From: Peromyscus leucopus
Lineage: Eukaryota; Chordata; Mammalia; Rodentia; Cricetidae
Reading direction: 5' to 3'
Assembly (NCBI RefSeq): GCF_004664715.2
Contig: NC_051072.1
Span: 41,905,142-41,969,141 of the forward strand
Length of the DNA stretch: 64,000 nt
The translations under genes and the position numbers were made by a program. Each line of letters opens with the position of its first letter. Positions within the stretch are counted from its first letter, which is position 1. Below the pieces are notes generated by a model that saw nothing but the letters and a program-made list of their open reading frames with translations, made no database searches and was not told the origin of the DNA. Of the stretch, positions 60,233-64,000 are shown in pieces.

Positions 60233-60396
60233 AGCCGGGTGGTGGTGGTGCATGCCTTTAATCCCAACACTCGGGAGGCAGAGGCAGGCGGATCTCCGTG
60301 AATTCGAGGCCAGCCTGGGCTACCAAGTGAGTCCCAGGAAAGGTGCAAAGCTACACAGAGAAACCCTGTCTTGAAAAACCAAAAAAAAAAAAGAAA
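60233..60396 (+). repeat. B1 SINE, young, with target duplication
   Basis: AGCCGGGTGGTGGTGGTGCA head and GAAAGGTGCAAAGCTACACA. GTTTATTTCC at 60223-60232 and 60397-60406. Confidence 0.95.
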
Positions 60397-60540
60397 GTTT
60401 ATTTCCTATTAACCAATACATATATTCTATAAATCTAACAAAATAATCGCCATTTATCATGCTGAGTGTATTGTCTGTTCTTTGGTGGCTACAAATTCTA
60501 GGTACTCATGTAAGTGTGTATGGTTGGTTGGACTTCTTTT

Positions 60541-60544
<4 letters not shown>

Positions 60545-60575
<31 letters not shown>

Positions 60576-60714
60576 AGACAGGGTTTCTCTGTGTAGTTTT
60601 GGTGCCTGTCCTGCAACTCACTCTATAGAACAGGCTGGCCTCCAACTCACAGAGATCTGCCTGGCTCTGCCTCCCGAGTGCTGGGATTAAAGGTGTGCGC
60701 CACCACCTCCCAGC
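60545..60714 (-). repeat. B1 SINE, antisense
   Basis: About 30-nt T tract, TTTGGTGCCTGTCCTGCAAC core and GCGCCACCACCTCCCAGC end. Confidence 0.92.
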
Positions 60715-61164
60715 TTGGTTGGGTTGATTTATTCAGTCATTTACTCTGTGGGTCAGGAATTAGAAAATTTTTCTGAAAGTACTTGATAGTAAATGCTTTA
60801 GTCTGTGGACCATTTAGTTGTTATCTTGAGTAATCATTTTTGATATTAGCTCTGTGTTATCACCATTAGAGAAAATTGTCATGTTAGCTTGATCTGTCTA
60901 TGTACTTTAAAATCTTTGGTCTATTAGACTCCTCTGTTAGTCCATAAGTTTCTTCATTAATCCAAAATTCAGAGTTAATAGATGCTTTATTTTCTGTGAC
61001 TTGAAAGGAAGAGTATTGATGGTTTTTACATTAAAGATTTAGAGGTTTATTATCAATCACACTGATAGTTCACTTTTGCGTATGTCTTAGCTTCTCACCC
61101 CACTGTGCTACTTAGAAGGCTCTTGGCTATACTCTGGGCTTAGTTCTTTTGTTTCGTTTTGTTT

Positions 61165-61328
61165 TTTACATATGTACATAAGTGTATGTGTGTGTTTGTA
61201 TGTGGGTTGGGGACAGGCCTGTCAGAAGACAACTCGCTTGAGTTGGTTTCCTTCTTCTACCATGTGGATCCTGGAAATGTAACTGTGTCTGAAAACACCT
61301 TTACCTGCCAAGCCATTTTGCCAGCCCA
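61165..61328 (-). repeat. B3-like element, antisense
   Basis: TACCATGTGGATCCTGGAAA and GCCAAGCCATTTTGCCAGCC. Confidence 0.65.
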
Positions 61329-61786
61329 TGAAATGAATTTTAGCAACTCTTAGTTATGTAGTTCTTGAAATCATTTATACTCAATGTATTCTAAGTCTTA
61401 AGAAAAAAAGCTTCTCTCTCACATTTAAATACTTTCCAGACTATAATTGAATTGAAAACATTTTTTAATTTTTTTTAAAATAATGCCCTTTTTGCGATAT
61501 TAGTAGTGAGTAACTGTTGAAAGCTGACTTATGAATTATTTTTTATGAGTATTGTGAAACTTCAATCAGTAATATTTTAGGGAGTTCCAGAAATAGTGTT
61601 TTCTTATTGCTTGCTTTTGATTGAGCTCTTGAAATGAAATAGAGGGTGCGGGTAGCTAGATTAGAATATGGGCCTCATTACCTCACAGCTATGTGATATG
61701 AGCAAGTTACTGTCTTCGGACTTTCTGTCTGTAAAACAAGGATAGCTTTGCCAAGTTTCTGGTGCACGTGGGAGGATTATATGAGC

Positions 61787-61787
<1 letters not shown>

Positions 61788-61840
<53 letters not shown>
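61788..61840. repeat. (GT)n microsatellite
   Basis: About 26 GT units. Confidence 0.97.
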
Positions 61841-61844
<4 letters not shown>

Positions 61845-61860
61845 CACTTAAAATGGTGCC

Positions 61861-62022
61861 GCCGGGCGGTGGTGGCGCACGCCTTTAATCCCAGCACTCG
61901 GGAGGCAGAGCCAGGTGGATCTCTGTGAGTTCGAGGCCAGCCTGGGCTACCAAGTGAGTCCCAGGAGAGGCACAAAGCTACACAGAGAAACCCTGTCAAA
62001 AAACAAAACAAAACAAAAAAGA
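61861..62022 (+). repeat. B1 SINE, youngest-looking, 11-bp target duplication
   Basis: GCCGGGCGGTGGTGGCGCAC head, near-consensus throughout, ending in AAAAC repeats. AAAATGGTGCC at 61850-61860 and 62023-62033. Confidence 0.96.
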
Positions 62023-62249
62023 AAAATGGTGCCTAGCATGTAGTAAACTAATATAAAGGTTAGCTACTTTTATCTAGATACAAAGCTGTTTCATTTTATA
62101 GTCAGCCTTTGTGGGAAGAACAGTCAAATACACTTGTAGACTAATTTTATTTGGTTGTTAGATCTTTGTCTGTAGAAAATCAAACTAAACCAAATATTCT
62201 TCCTACATGATTTCTTCTAAATAAATATTTATTGAACATAAACATTTGA

Positions 62250-62425
62250 GTGCCTGGTTATGATGGCTCATCAGGTGTTGGAATGGCCCTTGCTAACAAA
62301 CCTGATGACCTGAATTGGATCCCAAGAATCCACATGGTAGAAGAAGAGAACCAACTCTCTACAGTTGTCCTCTCACGCCAACATACACTATTGCATGTGC
62401 ATACACACACAATAATTAACTAAGT
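62250..62425 (+). repeat. B3-like SINE
   Basis: TGCCTGGTTATGATGGCTCA head, ATTGGATCCCAAGAATCCAC and a CACACACAATAATTA tail. Confidence 0.62.
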
Positions 62426-63057
62426 AACCAGTGAAAAACTAAACAAAAAATACTCCATTGTGTGAATTTGCTTTTTAAGGTATATCTAGTAATGTATCAA
62501 AGCATGTTATTATTATTATTATTGACAATTGTGTTTCTGAATGGTTCTTTAAAATTAATTGTATTTATTTCTTTTCAGAATAACACACTTTTTTAAAAAA
62601 AAATTGTTATGAAGAATTCCAAACATAAATACACACTTCCTTGATAATTTCAGTAGCAAATCTATATTTGTTTTTCATTGTGCTTGAAAACAGAAGAAGT
62701 GATGTCGTCTATCTACTTCTCTTGCACTTTTTTTGGTTGAATGAATCAGTGAAGTTATCTAAATATGGTAAAATTGTATAACTTTTTATACAAAATGTAC
62801 ATTAAAACAATTTAGTGCCAACAGTAGATCATTAATATAGTATAATACTTGAGTTATATATTGAGGACTTGATAATATGTGTTTAAGACAATTAAAAAAA
62901 ATGTTGTAGTTGAACCTTTGTTTGATTTGAAGTCACAGAAACAAATTTACTTAATAAGTGGATGTTAAGTACTAGGAATATGCTACTTAGCACAAGTAAA
63001 TCTCTTGAGCTTTTGATGTAAAAGATGTTTTTTAAAAATTTTTATGTTTTATATATA

Positions 63058-63194
63058 TTGGTTTTTCGAGACAGGGTTTCTCTGTGTAGCTTTGTGCCTT
63101 TCCTGGAACTCACTTGGTAGCCCAGGCTGGCCTCGAACTCACAGAGATCCGCCTGGCTCTGCGGATTAAAGGCGTGTGCCACCACCGCCTGGCT
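63058..63194 (-). repeat. B1 SINE, antisense, with about 14-nt internal deletion
   Basis: Young-type core (TAGCTTTGTGCCTTTCCTGG), but CTCTGC passes straight to GGATTAAAGGC, losing the usual CTCCCGAGTGCTG segment. Confidence 0.92.
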
Positions 63195-63359
63195 TTAAAA
63201 TTTTTTTATATAATGTAAAAATTATTTTATACCTGTAGTTGTAGTATGAGAGAACTCTTAGAGTTCTATTATAGCGTCTAATAATAGCTTATTTTCATTT
63301 TCAGTATCTCGCAGATTCTATTTTCTCTCTTTTTTAAAATTAATTAATTTAATTAATTT

Positions 63360-63490
63360 TCTCTCTTTATGTAGACCTGTCTGTCCTGGAATTTGGTATA
63401 TAAACTAATCTGGCCTTGAACGTGCAGAGATCCTCTTGTCTCTGCCCCTCAAACGCAGGACTTAAAGGTGTATGCCACCATGTCTGGCTA
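63360..63490 (-). repeat. Old B1, antisense
   Basis: CTGTCCTGGAATTTGGTATA and GACTTAAAGGTGTATGCCAC. Confidence 0.65.
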
Positions 63491-64000
63491 GATTATATTT
63501 CCTAATAGAGCATACTATACAACAGTCTTAATGTATTTTTGGCTAAATGTCACCATTACACTAATTTCTGATAATGTTTGTAAGTTGCTTTTTTTGTTCT
63601 TTGAAGCAGAAAATTACAATTTTAAGAAAATTGGACAGAAAGATCAGTATACCCGTGTCAGAAGTCAGTTGTTTAAAACAAAAATGGACTTTATTTTTTG
63701 ACTCAGTACAGGTTATCTACATGGGCATAATAACATTCTGAAAATAATCAAATTTAAATTGTTAGTACTAATTTGAGCTGCATTTATACAACTGTACCAT
63801 TTTGATTTTGGAAATCTTGTTTCTCGTAGCCATACCCATATGTATTATTAAACTTCCTTTACTTCATTGTGATAAGGCTCATGATGAATTAACTATTTTG
63901 TTTGGTCATTTTTTTTGGTATTTTCATTTAACTATTTTGAATGTCTAATTCTGTAATAATAGGTGACACCATCATTTATGATTTCCTACATATTTCTAAG

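Larger units (their letters stand above)
58743..64000 (+). other. Ipo11: Ipo11 intron downstream of exon S (partial)
   Basis: Non-coding to the window edge. It has an LTR-like piece (59440-59825), several B1 copies of both orientations, B3-like pieces and a (GT)n run. 62430-63050 and 63500-64000 show nothing I can name. Confidence 0.85.

Noticed and set aside
58743..64000. A nested gene such as Lrrc70, which in human lies within the Ipo11 locus
   Set aside because: No long leucine-rich open frame is present; if conserved it lies further downstream.

Overview
This is vertebrate, almost certainly rodent, nuclear DNA. It has long introns, very short exons, and dense B1, B2, B3, B4 and ID-like SINEs. 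Many of the youngest B1 copies carry a variant core (minus-strand reading 'tttgcgcctttcctggaactcacttggtagcccagg') that I associate with cricetid rodents (hamsters, voles, deer mice) more than with Mus or Rattus. That species-group call is an inference from memory; no repeat library was run.

One protein-coding gene explains the window: the importin-11 gene (Ipo11), on the plus strand. I could place 19 consecutive coding exons between 4814 and 58742. Spliced at the boundaries given here they form 1734 nt, a single open frame of 578 codons. From memory of the family, importin-11 is about 975 residues and this part starts near residue 173. The N-terminal importin-beta domain and the C-terminal quarter therefore lie outside the window. 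The protein is a nuclear import receptor built of stacked HEAT-type helices that binds RanGTP and carries cargoes such as UBE2E-class ubiquitin-conjugating enzymes.

Layout: 1-4813 upstream intron, rich in SINEs, with a 171-nt pure pyrimidine tract; 4814-17117 seven exons; 17118-20497 an intron that opens with a 12-copy tandem array of the exon's own 5' splice site and also holds an L1-mobilised copy of an endogenous-retrovirus 3' end; 20498-30947 seven exons, including a GC-AG intron and an AT-AC (U12-type) intron; 30948-58196 four very long introns (up to 9 kb) filled with L1 fragments, LTR pieces and SINEs around three exons; 58197-58742 two close exons; 58743-64000 the start of the next intron.

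I found no second gene, no RNA gene of my own recognition, no CpG-island promoter and no novel gene system. The unusual content is in splicing architecture (AT-AC intron, GC-AG intron, tandem donor array, NAGNAG acceptor) and in retroposition events with readable target-site duplications (TSDs).
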